A program made the position numbers and the translations under genes. Positions 1-6,726 of a DNA stretch of 40,997 nucleotides are shown here, piece after piece. A model generated the notes under the pieces. That model saw only the letters and a program-made list of their open reading frames with translations. It did not search any database and was not told the origin of the DNA. Position 1 is the stretch's first letter, and the number at the start of each line of letters is the position of its first letter. Origin of the DNA: Rhodococcus sp. (in: high G+C Gram-positive bacteria) (lineage in GTDB: Bacteria > Actinomycetota > Actinomycetes > Mycobacteriales > Mycobacteriaceae); NCBI GenBank assembly GCA_012514505.1, contig JAAZAD010000092.1:1-40997 (forward strand), written 5' to 3'.

Positions 1-688
1 ATCGGCGCACCTCGTCACTGAACCGGCCGTCCAGGTTGAGTCCGCGTCCCCACGGATTCGTTTGCTCGGACAGGTAGGGCCCGAACCGATCCAGATAATT
101 GCCCGATGGCCCCAGATGGTTGTAGACGACGTCCAGTGCCACGCCGAGCCCGTGTCGGTGGCAGGCATCGACGAGGCGTTGCAGCCCGTCTGGGCCCCCG
201 TACCCCTCGTGCACGGTGTACCAGAGCACACCGTCGTAGCCCCAGTTGTGAGTGCCGTTGAAACCGTTGACCGGCATGATCTCGACGAAGTCGACGCCGA
301 GTTGCACGAGATGGTCCAGGCGGTCGATCGCGGCGTCGAAGGTGCCTTCGTGGGTGAAGGTGCCGACATGCAGTTCGTAGACGACACAGCCGGAGAGTTG
401 CTGCCCCGTCCACTCGGAGTCCGTCCACACGCTCGGATCGAGGCGGTGCAGTTGTGACGGTTCGTGCACACCATCGGGTTGTCGCGGTGAACGAGGGTCG
501 GGGAGTACGAGGTGATCGCCGTCCGCATCGCGTTCGTCGTCGACGACGAATCCGTAGCGGGCGTCTGACGAGGCCGGAGTGTCTGCCCGCCACCACCCGT
601 CGTCCGCTCGGTCCATGTCGTGGAGAGCGCCGTCGACGTGGACGTGAACATTGCCGGCGATTGGGGCCCAGACCTCGAAGGTGTGCAC
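1..688 (-). CDS. treZ: Malto-oligosyltrehalose trehalohydrolase, N-terminal part (cut by window edge)
   Basis: TreZ releases trehalose from maltooligosyl-trehalose made by TreY, the last cytosolic step of the glycogen-to-trehalose route. About 229 N-terminal residues are visible; the rest lies beyond base 1. The frame opens with a beta-rich segment (VHTFEVWAPIAGNVHV) typical of the domain that precedes the GH13 barrel. Barrel motifs VYELHVGTFTHEGTF, NWGYDGVLWYTVHEGYGG and DVVYNHLGPSGNYL follow, which are characteristic of TreZ. The catalytic Asp/Glu residues fall in the missing part. The GTG start at 688 is chosen because AGGAGG lies 12 bases upstream. The gene diverges from the DUF1918 gene and, unlike in M. 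tuberculosis, is not contiguous with treY. Family identity is very secure. Confidence 0.95.
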   Translation of the reverse strand, partial: MHTFEVWAPIAGNVHVHVDGALHDMDRADDGWWRADTPASSDARYGFVVDDERDADGDHLVLPDPRSPRQPDGVHEPSQLHRLDPSVWTDSEWTGQQLSGCVVYELHVGTFTHEGTFDAAIDRLDHLVQLGVDFVEIMPVNGFNGTHNWGYDGVLWYTVHEGYGGPDGLQRLVDACHRHGLGVALDVVYNHLGPSGNYLDRFGPYLSEQTNPWGRGLNLDGRFSDEVRR

Positions 689-814
689 GAGTCCAGAATG
701 CCTCCTCAGGGCGTGTGGTGCAGACGTACCGGCCGACCGACCCTCTTTCGAAAGTCCGGTCGTCGAGCGCAAGCTGAATACAAGCGCAAGCGAATCGGAG
801 AGAAGGAGTTTGCG

Positions 815-1000
815 ATGCGGGTAGCAGTGGGCGACCGGTTGCACGTACAGGGACGAGTTGTCGGCCAGAAGCAGCAGACCGCGGAGGTGATCGAGGTGCA
901 CGGCGAGGACGGTGCGCCGCCGTATCTCGTTCGATACGACGATGGGCACGAGGTGCTCGTGTTTCCGGGCTCGGATGCCTGGGTGGAACACCCCGGTTAG
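815..1000 (+). CDS. Small DUF1918 domain protein
   Basis: This is a 61-residue protein filled by a DUF1918 domain, a small beta-barrel-like fold common in actinobacteria with no settled function. Recognisable features are the opening MRVAVGDRL, the central VHGEDGAPPYLVRYDDGHE and the closing FPGSDAWVEHPG. The open frame extends upstream to 620, but that part overlaps treZ. The ATG at 815 has GGAGAAGGAG ending 6 bases before it, so I take it as the start. The last codons form the first unit of a 22-bp tandem repeat that continues past the stop. It diverges from treZ across a 126-base gap in which I see no further clear site. Function unknown. Confidence 0.85.
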   Translation: MRVAVGDRLHVQGRVVGQKQQTAEVIEVHGEDGAPPYLVRYDDGHEVLVFPGSDAWVEHPG

Positions 1001-1047
1001 ACAGGTGGACACCCCGGTCAGGACGGGTGAAACACCCCGGCTGAGTT
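982..1047. repeat. 22-bp imperfect tandem repeat, three units
   Basis: Three adjacent 22-base units begin at 982, 1004 and 1026. They share the core GGTGgAACACCCCGG, with one base lost in the second unit and one substitution in the third. The first unit contains the last codons and stop of the DUF1918 gene (stop at 998-1000). The other two lie in the gap before the TetR gene. No hairpin with a T-tract accompanies them. Confidence 0.8.
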
Positions 1048-1048
1048 G

Positions 1049-1087
1049 ATTGCAATAGTCATGCATCGAATATTGCTATAGTGCAAT
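1049..1087 (+). promoter_or_regulatory. Dyad operator and leaderless promoter of the TetR gene
   Basis: GCAATA (1052-1057) and TATTGC (1071-1076) form a perfect inverted repeat with a 13-base spacer. A looser outer pairing joins ATTGCAATAG (1049-1058) to CTATAGTGCAAT (1076-1087). A TATAGT hexamer (1077-1082) ends 7 bases before the ATG at 1090, and no Shine-Dalgarno is present, so the transcript is probably leaderless. The dyad overlaps this promoter, as expected for TetR autorepression. This is inference from sequence symmetry. Confidence 0.55.
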
Positions 1088-1089
1088 GG

Positions 1090-1731
1090 ATGAGTGAGAG
1101 CGATGCAAACAACCAGGTGAAGCGGGTATACCGCTCACCGTTGCGGGAGGATGCGGCGCGGCGAACCCGTGAGACGATTCGCAGTGCGGCAGCGGAACTG
1201 TTCCGTGAACGCGGGTACGTGGGCACCACTGTCCGGCTTGTCGCCGAGCGGGCCGGTGTTGCTGTTCGCACGGTGTCTGCGGTGTTTCCTGGGGGGAAGG
1301 CCGAACTTTTTCATTCGGCGCTCGAATCGGCGTCCGCGCTCCCACAGATCTTGTTCGACGCCCCACGCGATCCGAGCCGCGACGATGCCGACTTCGTTCT
1401 GGATCACTTGGTGTGGCAGGCGACGGAGATTCACGAGAACATCGGACGGCTCGTGCTGGCCGCTGTGGAGTCGTCGGGCGCTGACGAGGACATGGCTCGG
1501 TTCTCGGCGGAACACGGACTCGACACTGCGGCGAACGCGATGACCATTGCGGAGGGCTTGGCTTCCAACGGCATGTTGCGTCACGACGTGACGGTTCAGT
1601 ACGCGGCCGACGTCCTGTACACCGTGGTGTCGCCGCAAGTGCATGATCTGCTGCGCCGACAGTGCAACTGGGACACGGTTGCGTATCGAAACTGGGTCAA
1701 GGCGACCATTCGGTCCGGTCTGTTGGGCTGA
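1090..1731 (+). CDS. TetR/AcrR family transcriptional regulator
   Basis: A 213-residue regulator. Residues about 20-75 form the TetR helix-turn-helix: an AAAELFRERGYVGTTVRLVA helix pair, then VAERAGVAVRTVSAVFPGGK with an unusual FPGGK in place of the more common YYHFKSK, then ELFHSALE. The C-terminal ligand-binding half is helical and not assignable to a ligand. A GTG at 1081 is also in frame, but the ATG at 1090 sits at the expected start of a leaderless transcript and is preferred. A small membrane protein gene follows 87 bases downstream on the same strand and may be co-transcribed. Target genes unknown; autoregulation is likely from the dyad over its start. Confidence 0.85.
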   Translation: MSESDANNQVKRVYRSPLREDAARRTRETIRSAAAELFRERGYVGTTVRLVAERAGVAVRTVSAVFPGGKAELFHSALESASALPQILFDAPRDPSRDDADFVLDHLVWQATEIHENIGRLVLAAVESSGADEDMARFSAEHGLDTAANAMTIAEGLASNGMLRHDVTVQYAADVLYTVVSPQVHDLLRRQCNWDTVAYRNWVKATIRSGLLG

Positions 1732-1818
1732 AGCCCTGTGGCTGTGGTTCGATTTGTCCAGAAATCTGCGGGACGGGGGTCGTCTGCAGCCACCGTCGCC
1801 AGAGGGGAAGAATCGTTC

Positions 1819-2175
1819 GTGCCGTATTTTGTGTTCGGTCTCATCACGATGTTGCTGTGGGTGTTCTGCATCGTCGACGTTGTCACACGCGACGAACGTG
1901 AGATTCTGCATCTCCCGAAAATGGGCTGGCTCGTGGTGGTGGTCATCCTGCCGACCTTGGGCTCATTGTTGTGGCTCTTCGTGGGTCGTGGCCACAGCTT
2001 CGCCGGTTCGGCGTCGTTGTCCCGCTCCGGCTACGGCGAGTACGAGCGCCCCGGCCGGCACATCGCGCAGAACCCTGAAGACGACGAGGAGTTCCTTCGC
2101 CGCTGCCGTGAGCGCGCCGAAGAACAGCGGCGCGTCGAGCGTGAACGGCGTAAGCAGCGCGAGCAGGACAACTGA
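1819..2175 (+). CDS. Small membrane protein with PLD-nuclease N-terminal (PLDc_N) domain
   Basis: A 118-residue protein. Two hydrophobic segments (about residues 3-20 and 36-53) flank a short charged loop containing DVVTRDEREILHLPKMGW. This is the arrangement of the PLDc_N family, a two-helix module found alone in many actinobacteria. The tail, about residues 85-118, is highly charged (ERAEEQRRVERERRKQ) and probably a cytoplasmic coiled coil. The frame is open from 1738, but the GTG at 1819 has AGAGGGGAAG about 9 bases upstream and begins right at the first helix, so it is chosen. The gene ends just before a palindromic element shared with the convergent TetR gene. No catalytic HKD motif is present, so enzymatic activity is not expected. 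Confidence 0.75.
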   Translation: MPYFVFGLITMLLWVFCIVDVVTRDEREILHLPKMGWLVVVVILPTLGSLLWLFVGRGHSFAGSASLSRSGYGEYERPGRHIAQNPEDDEEFLRRCRERAEEQRRVERERRKQREQDN

Positions 2176-2191
2176 CCCACCCACCCCGCTC

Positions 2192-2244
2192 CCGACCAAT
2201 GTCACACCGGTTCAGCTCACGCGAACCGCTGTGGCATTGGTCGG
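2192..2244. terminator. Palindromic element, copy A (bidirectional terminator)
   Basis: The 22-base arms 2192-2213 and 2223-2244 pair at 20 of 22 positions around the loop AGCTCACGC (2214-2222). The arm contains AATGTCACACCGGTTC. It lies between convergent genes, and its right arm ends one base before the stop codon of the minus-strand TetR gene. There is no T-tract. The same element, loop included but in the opposite orientation, recurs at 3350-3398. Confidence 0.8.
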
Positions 2245-2245
2245 G

Positions 2246-2854
2246 TCAGGGGTGCGCCCAGCCTTGCTCCACCGAGCGTCGGCATTGGTCGGGGTCGTCA
2301 CCCGCATTCGTGTAGAGGGCCGTGAGTAGAGGAACCGTGTGCGCGGCGGCTCGATGGTCCAGTGGGCCGGTGGCGACCAGGGATGCCACGCCGTGGCCGA
2401 TCATCCAGGCCTGGGTGGCCAGGTCGAGTGCGTCGATGTCGCTGGCGAAGCGGCCGGCCGCCGTGGCTCTCTCGATGGTTCGGACCATGACGTGAAGAGT
2501 CTCGTCTGCGGCTTCTGAATCTTCGAGTTCCGCCTCGGCGTCGAACATCACACGGTAGTGGTCGGGGTTCTCGAGCGCGTTGGCGAGGTAGGCCGCCCCC
2601 AACGCGGCGAGATCGTGGACGGGATCCGACGTTTCGGGCACCGCGGAGAGCTTGCTCGCCAGCCTGGTGAATCCTTCCTGCCGTAGCGCCTTCCACAGCC
2701 CGTCCATACCGCCGAAATAGGTGTAGACCGCCATCGTCGACAGGCCGGTTCCGTCTACGAGCGCGCGCAGGGTGACCGGTTGCCGTCGTCGCAGCATCTG
2801 CGCGGCACGGTTGATCAGCTTGGCCCGAACGTCGGGCTGTTTGGGTTTCGCCAT
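2246..2854 (-). CDS. TetR/AcrR family regulator (WHG-type C-terminal domain)
   Basis: A 202-residue regulator. The N-terminal helix-turn-helix is clear at about residues 10-60: LINRAAQMLRRRQPVTLRAL, then DGTGLSTMAVYTYFGGMDGLW with the classic TxxxVYxYF recognition segment. The C-terminal half (HDLAALGAAYLANALENPDHYRVMF, later HGVASLVATGPL) resembles the TetR_C WHG-type domain. The open frame extends to 2878, but the ATG at 2854 starts the conserved MAKPKQPDVRAKL and is preferred. The gene diverges from a Rid-family gene; a 25-bp dyad lies between the two start codons and probably serves both promoters. The ligand is unknown. The last codons contain a short stretch resembling the adjacent palindrome, probably by chance. 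Confidence 0.85.
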   Translation of the reverse strand: MAKPKQPDVRAKLINRAAQMLRRRQPVTLRALVDGTGLSTMAVYTYFGGMDGLWKALRQEGFTRLASKLSAVPETSDPVHDLAALGAAYLANALENPDHYRVMFDAEAELEDSEAADETLHVMVRTIERATAAGRFASDIDALDLATQAWMIGHGVASLVATGPLDHRAAAHTVPLLTALYTNAGDDPDQCRRSVEQGWAHP

Positions 2855-2860
2855 GACGAA

Positions 2861-2885
2861 AATAGCATAACAGTGCAATGCTATT
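2861..2885. promoter_or_regulatory. Perfect 8-bp inverted repeat between divergent TetR and Rid genes
   Basis: AATAGCAT (2861-2868) and ATGCTATT (2878-2885) form a perfect inverted repeat with a 9-base spacer. A TATGCT hexamer for the TetR gene (minus strand, 2869-2864) overlaps the left arm and ends 9 bases before its ATG. The site is well placed to repress both divergent genes. Confidence 0.65.
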
Positions 2886-2926
2886 GTTCGACGGGACGGG
2901 CTGTTACTCGATGCGAAAGGGCGAAC

Positions 2927-3334
2927 ATGGCAGTGACATTGGTGAATCCCGACGGGATTCCGAAACCGGAGATGTATCGACAGATGTCGGTCGCCACGGG
3001 TTCGAGGACGGTGTTCTTGGCGGGGCAGGTGGCCCGCGACGCCGACGGCGCGCCGGTCGGTGAAGGAGACTTTGCGGCGCAGGTCGAGCAGGCGTACCTG
3101 AACATTGCGACCGCCCTGGCGGAGGTCGGAGGCACCTTCGACGACGTGGCGAAGCTGACGATCTACGTCGTCGACTGGTCGGCGGAGAAAATGCCGCTGC
3201 TCGGCGAAGGGGTATCGCGTGCTGCAGCCAAGCTCGGCATCGATCCGGTCAAACCGATCACCTTGCTGGGGATTGCGGCGCTGGCAGAACCCGATCTACT
3301 TGTCGAGGTGGAGGCCGTAGCCGTACTGGACTGA
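2927..3334 (+). CDS. Rid (YjgF/YER057c/UK114) family protein, not canonical RidA
   Basis: A 135-residue single-domain protein of the Rid superfamily, which forms trimers with clefts at the subunit interfaces. Signature stretches are VFLAGQVARDADG, QVEQAYLNIATALAEVGGTFDDVAKLTIYVVD and LVEVEAVAVLD. The catalytic Arg of true RidA enzymes (in the P-A-R-S segment before the last strand) appears to be Ile111 here, in PVKPITLLGIAAL. Imine deaminase activity is therefore doubtful, and this is more likely one of the other Rid subfamilies. The ATG at 2927 has GAAAGGGCGA upstream and matches the family N-terminus. It diverges from a TetR gene and probably belongs to its regulon. The actual substrate cannot be read from the sequence. 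Confidence 0.85.
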   Translation: MAVTLVNPDGIPKPEMYRQMSVATGSRTVFLAGQVARDADGAPVGEGDFAAQVEQAYLNIATALAEVGGTFDDVAKLTIYVVDWSAEKMPLLGEGVSRAAAKLGIDPVKPITLLGIAALAEPDLLVEVEAVAVLD

Positions 3335-3349
3335 CGGCCCACCTTCCCC

Positions 3350-3398
3350 GACGAATGTCACACCGGTTCGCGTGAGCTGAACCGGTGTGACATTCGTC
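3350..3398. terminator. Palindromic element, copy B (bidirectional terminator)
   Basis: Perfect 20-base arms 3350-3369 and 3379-3398 flank the loop GCGTGAGCT (3370-3378). CCCC before and GGGG after can extend the stem past a one-base bulge. It separates the convergent Rid and oxidoreductase genes (stop codons at 3334 and 3406). It is the second copy of the element at 2192-2244: the arms share AATGTCACACCGGTTC, and this loop is the exact reverse complement of the loop in copy A. Confidence 0.85.
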
Positions 3399-3405
3399 AG
3401 GGGGG

Positions 3406-4335
3406 TCAGGGGAGGAGAATGAATTTCCCTGGCTCGTGTGGTTCCGCGAGTTGCCGGTGTGCCTCTGCCGCGTCGGACAGTGGGAACACCTTGGCAATTC
3501 GCACGTGTAGGTCGCCGACTGCCGCCGCCTCCACCAGCGCGGGCTGAGCGTTCCTTCGGTTCTCGGTGCTGGATGCGCTCGTACCGACCAACGTGATTCC
3601 GCGTTCTTCCGCGATCGGGCCGGGCACGGTCGTCGCGATGCGCGTGCGATCGGCGACCAATTCGACCGAGGCGTCTGCAGCTTCTTCGGTGCCGATAGTG
3701 TCGATGGCCGCATCGACGTCATTGGAAGTCGCTGCTCGTACGCGATCGGCCAGGCCGGGGCCGTATTCGACTGCAACCGCGCCGAGCTCGCGAACGTACT
3801 CGTGGTTGGCCTCCCGTGCGGTGCCGATCACGGAAGCGCCTCGGGCGACCGCCAACTGAACGATCATCGAGCCTACGGCACCCGCCGCTGCGTGGACCAG
3901 GACGGTGTCGCCGGACTTCACCCCAACAGTCTCGACCAGGTCGGCGGCAGTGACGCCCGTCAGGAGCAGTCCGCTGGCCTGCTCCCAAGACAAGTTCGCG
4001 GGTTTCGGGATGATCGACGCCTCCGGAACCACGATGGTATCGGCGTAGCTGCCGCCTTTCGCGGGGTAGACGATCACTTCGCTGCCGACCTCGACCTCCA
4101 CGCCGGCACCCACCGCGTCGACCACGCCGGCTGCTTCTGCACCCAGCGAGATCGGAAGCTTGCTTTCGTCGGCATCGAACAGTCCGCCATAGCTTTTGTA
4201 GTCGTAGGGATTCACACCGATGGCGCGCACAGAGACACGTACTTCACCGGCGGCAGGATCGGGTACGTCTCTTTCTACGACGGCGAGCGCTTCCGGGCCG
4301 CCGTACTCGCGGGCAACGACCTTGCGTGTAGTCAT
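3406..4335 (-). CDS. Zinc-independent quinone oxidoreductase / MDR-family NADP-dependent reductase
   Basis: A 309-residue medium-chain dehydrogenase/reductase. The N-terminal GroES-like domain shows EYGGPEALAVVERDVP, GEVRVSVRAIGVNPYDYKSY and SLGAEAAGVVDAVGAGV. The nucleotide-binding Rossmann segment is DTVLVHAAAGAVGSMIVQLA, around residues 140-160. The Cys cluster of zinc alcohol dehydrogenases is missing, which places it with quinone oxidoreductase-like enzymes that use NADPH to reduce quinones or enones. The frame is open to 4362, but that start would run into treY. The ATG at 4335 has CGGAG about 7 bases upstream and leaves a 10-base gap after treY, so it may be read as the last gene of the treX-treY transcript. 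Substrate unknown. Confidence 0.88.
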   Translation of the reverse strand: MTTRKVVAREYGGPEALAVVERDVPDPAAGEVRVSVRAIGVNPYDYKSYGGLFDADESKLPISLGAEAAGVVDAVGAGVEVEVGSEVIVYPAKGGSYADTIVVPEASIIPKPANLSWEQASGLLLTGVTAADLVETVGVKSGDTVLVHAAAGAVGSMIVQLAVARGASVIGTAREANHEYVRELGAVAVEYGPGLADRVRAATSNDVDAAIDTIGTEEAADASVELVADRTRIATTVPGPIAEERGITLVGTSASSTENRRNAQPALVEAAAVGDLHVRIAKVFPLSDAAEAHRQLAEPHEPGKFILLP

Positions 4336-4345
4336 GACACTCCGA

Positions 4346-6721
4346 TCAGTTGTCGTGCTCATTCCGGTGTAGCAGGGCTACGGGGTATCGGTCGAGCAAA
4401 CCGGAAACCGGGGACGTCTCATAGTGCTGTCGACGGGTGAGCAAGTCGGTCCACTGACCTTCCGGAAGGTCCACCGTGGTGTCACCCCAGCCGGTCTCCT
4501 CGAGTGTGACGGACAGTCGGGTCGCCAGGGCAATGACTCGTACCGGTTCTTGGTCCGGTCCGCGTCCGAAGCCGATCAGGTGATCGGCGGAGGGACCGTG
4601 GGCGAAGATCGGTGTGTGCCCTCCGCCGACGAAGTATGTCGGGTGCTCGCGACGCAGTCGCAGAGCTTGTTGGACGAGATGCTGTTTCGCCAAACCGGTG
4701 TCGTCGATCGGCGGGGCGGAGGCGCTCAGGTCATCGAATCCCATCCGCAGCCGGTCGTAGTCGACGATCCGGCGGTTGTCCGGGTCCACGAGAGAGTCTT
4801 CCCACAGCTCGGTGCCCTGGTACACGTCGGGGATGCCGGGTCCGCACAGTTGCAGCAGTTTCTGGCCGAGCGAGTCGGACCATCCGTGCGGCGCGAGCTG
4901 CGCGGCGAGGGTGCCGAGCGATTCGCCGACCGGTCCGTCGATGACGTCGTCCATCCATTCGTGGAGCCGGGTTTCGAAGTCACGGTTCACCTGCGTCCAC
5001 GTTGTGTGCGTGCCGGCTTCGCGCGCCGCCTTCTCGGCGTACGTGTGAAGACGCCGCCGCAGTTCCGGGGTGGTCCGGCCGTTTGCAGGCCACACGCCGA
5101 ACAGGTTCTGCCACAGAAACAATCCGGTCGCAGGATCGGGGCTGGGGGCTCGTCGTTCCCACTGGTCGACGCACCTCGCCCACAGACCGGGAACTTGGGA
5201 CAGAACGCCGATGCGGGCGCGGACGTCCTCGCCGCGCTTCGTGTCGTGGGTGGAGAGGGTGGTCATGGTGCGGGGCCAAGCCCGGGCTCGCTCGGCGGAG
5301 GCGAGGTGAAATTCACCCACCGGAATGGCGAAGCGGCCTGGGTCGCTACCGACTTCCTGCAGCGACACCAGTCGTGCGGTCCGGTAGAAGAGACAGTCTT
5401 CGACAGCTTTCGCCGTGACGGCACCGCACACCTGTTGAAAGCGAACGGCTGCTTCGCCGCGCGCGGTGAGGGATTCGATGATCGCGGTCCATTCATCACC
5501 TCGTTCGGGCTGGTCCACCGAGAGTCTCCCGACGGCGCGGCCGATGCCTCCGCGCAGCGGCGTGTAGTCCGTCCGATACACCGGGACTTCGGCGAGAAGT
5601 TCGATCAGCGCTGTCGTGAGTTCAACCCGGTCGGTGGATGTCGATGATTCGCGTTCGACAGCTCGGGCGAGTCGGCGCACTTCGTTCGCCAAGTCCGCGG
5701 ACGCGACCTGCAGCTTGAGGGTCCGTTCCTGTTCGGCGAGGTCGCCGGCATCGCCCCGGTCGCCGGCACTGCTCACCGAGAGCGCGGTGAGACCAGCAGC
5801 GCCTCGGCGGTCGAGAAGGACGGCACCGAGATCGGAAAGCGCGTCGTAACCGGTGGTTCCGTCCACCGGCAATGTCGGATCGAGGGTTTCGTGAGAGCCG
5901 AGAATCTTCTCGATCACGAGGAGACGATCCGGCCCGATAATGCCGCGAAGGCGGTTCAAATACTCGTGCGGGTTCGCCAAGCCGTCCGGGTGGTCCACGC
6001 GGACGCCGTCGATCAGGCCGTCCTCGACCCAGGTTGCGAGTTCACGGTGGGTGGCGTCGAAGACGACCGGGTCTTCCTGGCGGACGGCCGCGAGTTCGTT
6101 GATGCCGAAGAATCTGCGGTAGCCGACGATCCCGGCATCCCACGGGACCAGTCGATAGCACTGAGCATTGTGGACGGCGGCTGGGTCGTCGCCGTCGGTG
6201 CCGGGAGCGACCGGGAAGCGGTGCTCGTAGTACGCGAGTTGTGGCTGCGCCCCATCTCGGTCGATGGTCAGTACGCTCACATCGGACGCGGAACCGAGAA
6301 TCGGCAGGGCCAGCTTGCCGTCGACGCCGTTGTCGCCGCGCCAGTCGATGTCGAAGAAACGGGCGTGTTCGGAGTCTCGGCCATGTGTGAGAACGTCCCA
6401 CCACCAGGCGTTTTCGCTGGGAACGCTGATTCCGAGGTGGTTGGGCACGATGTCGACGACCAGCCCCATTCCGCGATCGTGCAGCGCGTTCGCGAGGGCC
6501 ACGAATCCATCGCGGCCGCCGAGTGCCTTCGACACCGACGTCGGATCGGTGACGTCGTACCCATGCGTGGAGCCGGTGGTGGCCGTGAGGATGGGGGACA
6601 GGTACAGGTGCGAGACGCCCAGATCGTCGAGGTAGTCGAGAAGACCCAGTGCATCGGCGAAACCGAACCCGTCGCCGCGCAACTGGAGTCGATACGTGGA
6701 GGTGATGGGCCGTTCTGTCAT
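4346..6721 (-). CDS. treY: Malto-oligosyltrehalose synthase
   Basis: TreY isomerises the reducing-end alpha-1,4 bond of maltooligosaccharides to the alpha-1,1 bond of trehalose, and TreZ then cleaves the product. The 791-residue protein has the GH13 landmarks in order: STYRLQL at the N-terminus, DIVPNHLGISVPSENAWWWD, GVRVDHPDGLANP with the presumed nucleophile Asp243, LLVIEKILG with the presumed acid Glu271, LSTHDTKRGEDVRARI and the C-terminal IPDVYQGTELWEDSLVDPDNRR typical of TreY. The ATG at 6721 begins the conserved MTERPITSTYRLQL; a GTG at 6730 overlapping the treX stop (GTGA) is an alternative. It is translationally coupled or nearly so to treX. Identity is secure. Confidence 0.97.
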   Translation of the reverse strand: MTERPITSTYRLQLRGDGFGFADALGLLDYLDDLGVSHLYLSPILTATTGSTHGYDVTDPTSVSKALGGRDGFVALANALHDRGMGLVVDIVPNHLGISVPSENAWWWDVLTHGRDSEHARFFDIDWRGDNGVDGKLALPILGSASDVSVLTIDRDGAQPQLAYYEHRFPVAPGTDGDDPAAVHNAQCYRLVPWDAGIVGYRRFFGINELAAVRQEDPVVFDATHRELATWVEDGLIDGVRVDHPDGLANPHEYLNRLRGIIGPDRLLVIEKILGSHETLDPTLPVDGTTGYDALSDLGAVLLDRRGAAGLTALSVSSAGDRGDAGDLAEQERTLKLQVASADLANEVRRLARAVERESSTSTDRVELTTALIELLAEVPVYRTDYTPLRGGIGRAVGRLSVDQPERGDEWTAIIESLTARGEAAVRFQQVCGAVTAKAVEDCLFYRTARLVSLQEVGSDPGRFAIPVGEFHLASAERARAWPRTMTTLSTHDTKRGEDVRARIGVLSQVPGLWARCVDQWERRAPSPDPATGLFLWQNLFGVWPANGRTTPELRRRLHTYAEKAAREAGTHTTWTQVNRDFETRLHEWMDDVIDGPVGESLGTLAAQLAPHGWSDSLGQKLLQLCGPGIPDVYQGTELWEDSLVDPDNRRIVDYDRLRMGFDDLSASAPPIDDTGLAKQHLVQQALRLRREHPTYFVGGGHTPIFAHGPSADHLIGFGRGPDQEPVRVIALATRLSVTLEETGWGDTTVDLPEGQWTDLLTRRQHYETSPVSGLLDRYPVALLHRNEHDN

Positions 6722-6726
6722 GACGT

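Noticed and set aside
982..1047. CRISPR-like array
   Set aside because: Units are directly adjacent with no spacers, and only three exist.
15..1055. Open frame of 346 codons on the minus strand over treZ and DUF1918
   Set aside because: Arg/Pro-rich translation in a different frame from treZ, with no family resemblance; it also runs antisense to the DUF1918 gene.
2281..2294. Possible third copy of the palindromic element inside the TetR C-terminus
   Set aside because: Only about eleven bases (GGCATTGGTCGG-like) match, without a second arm.
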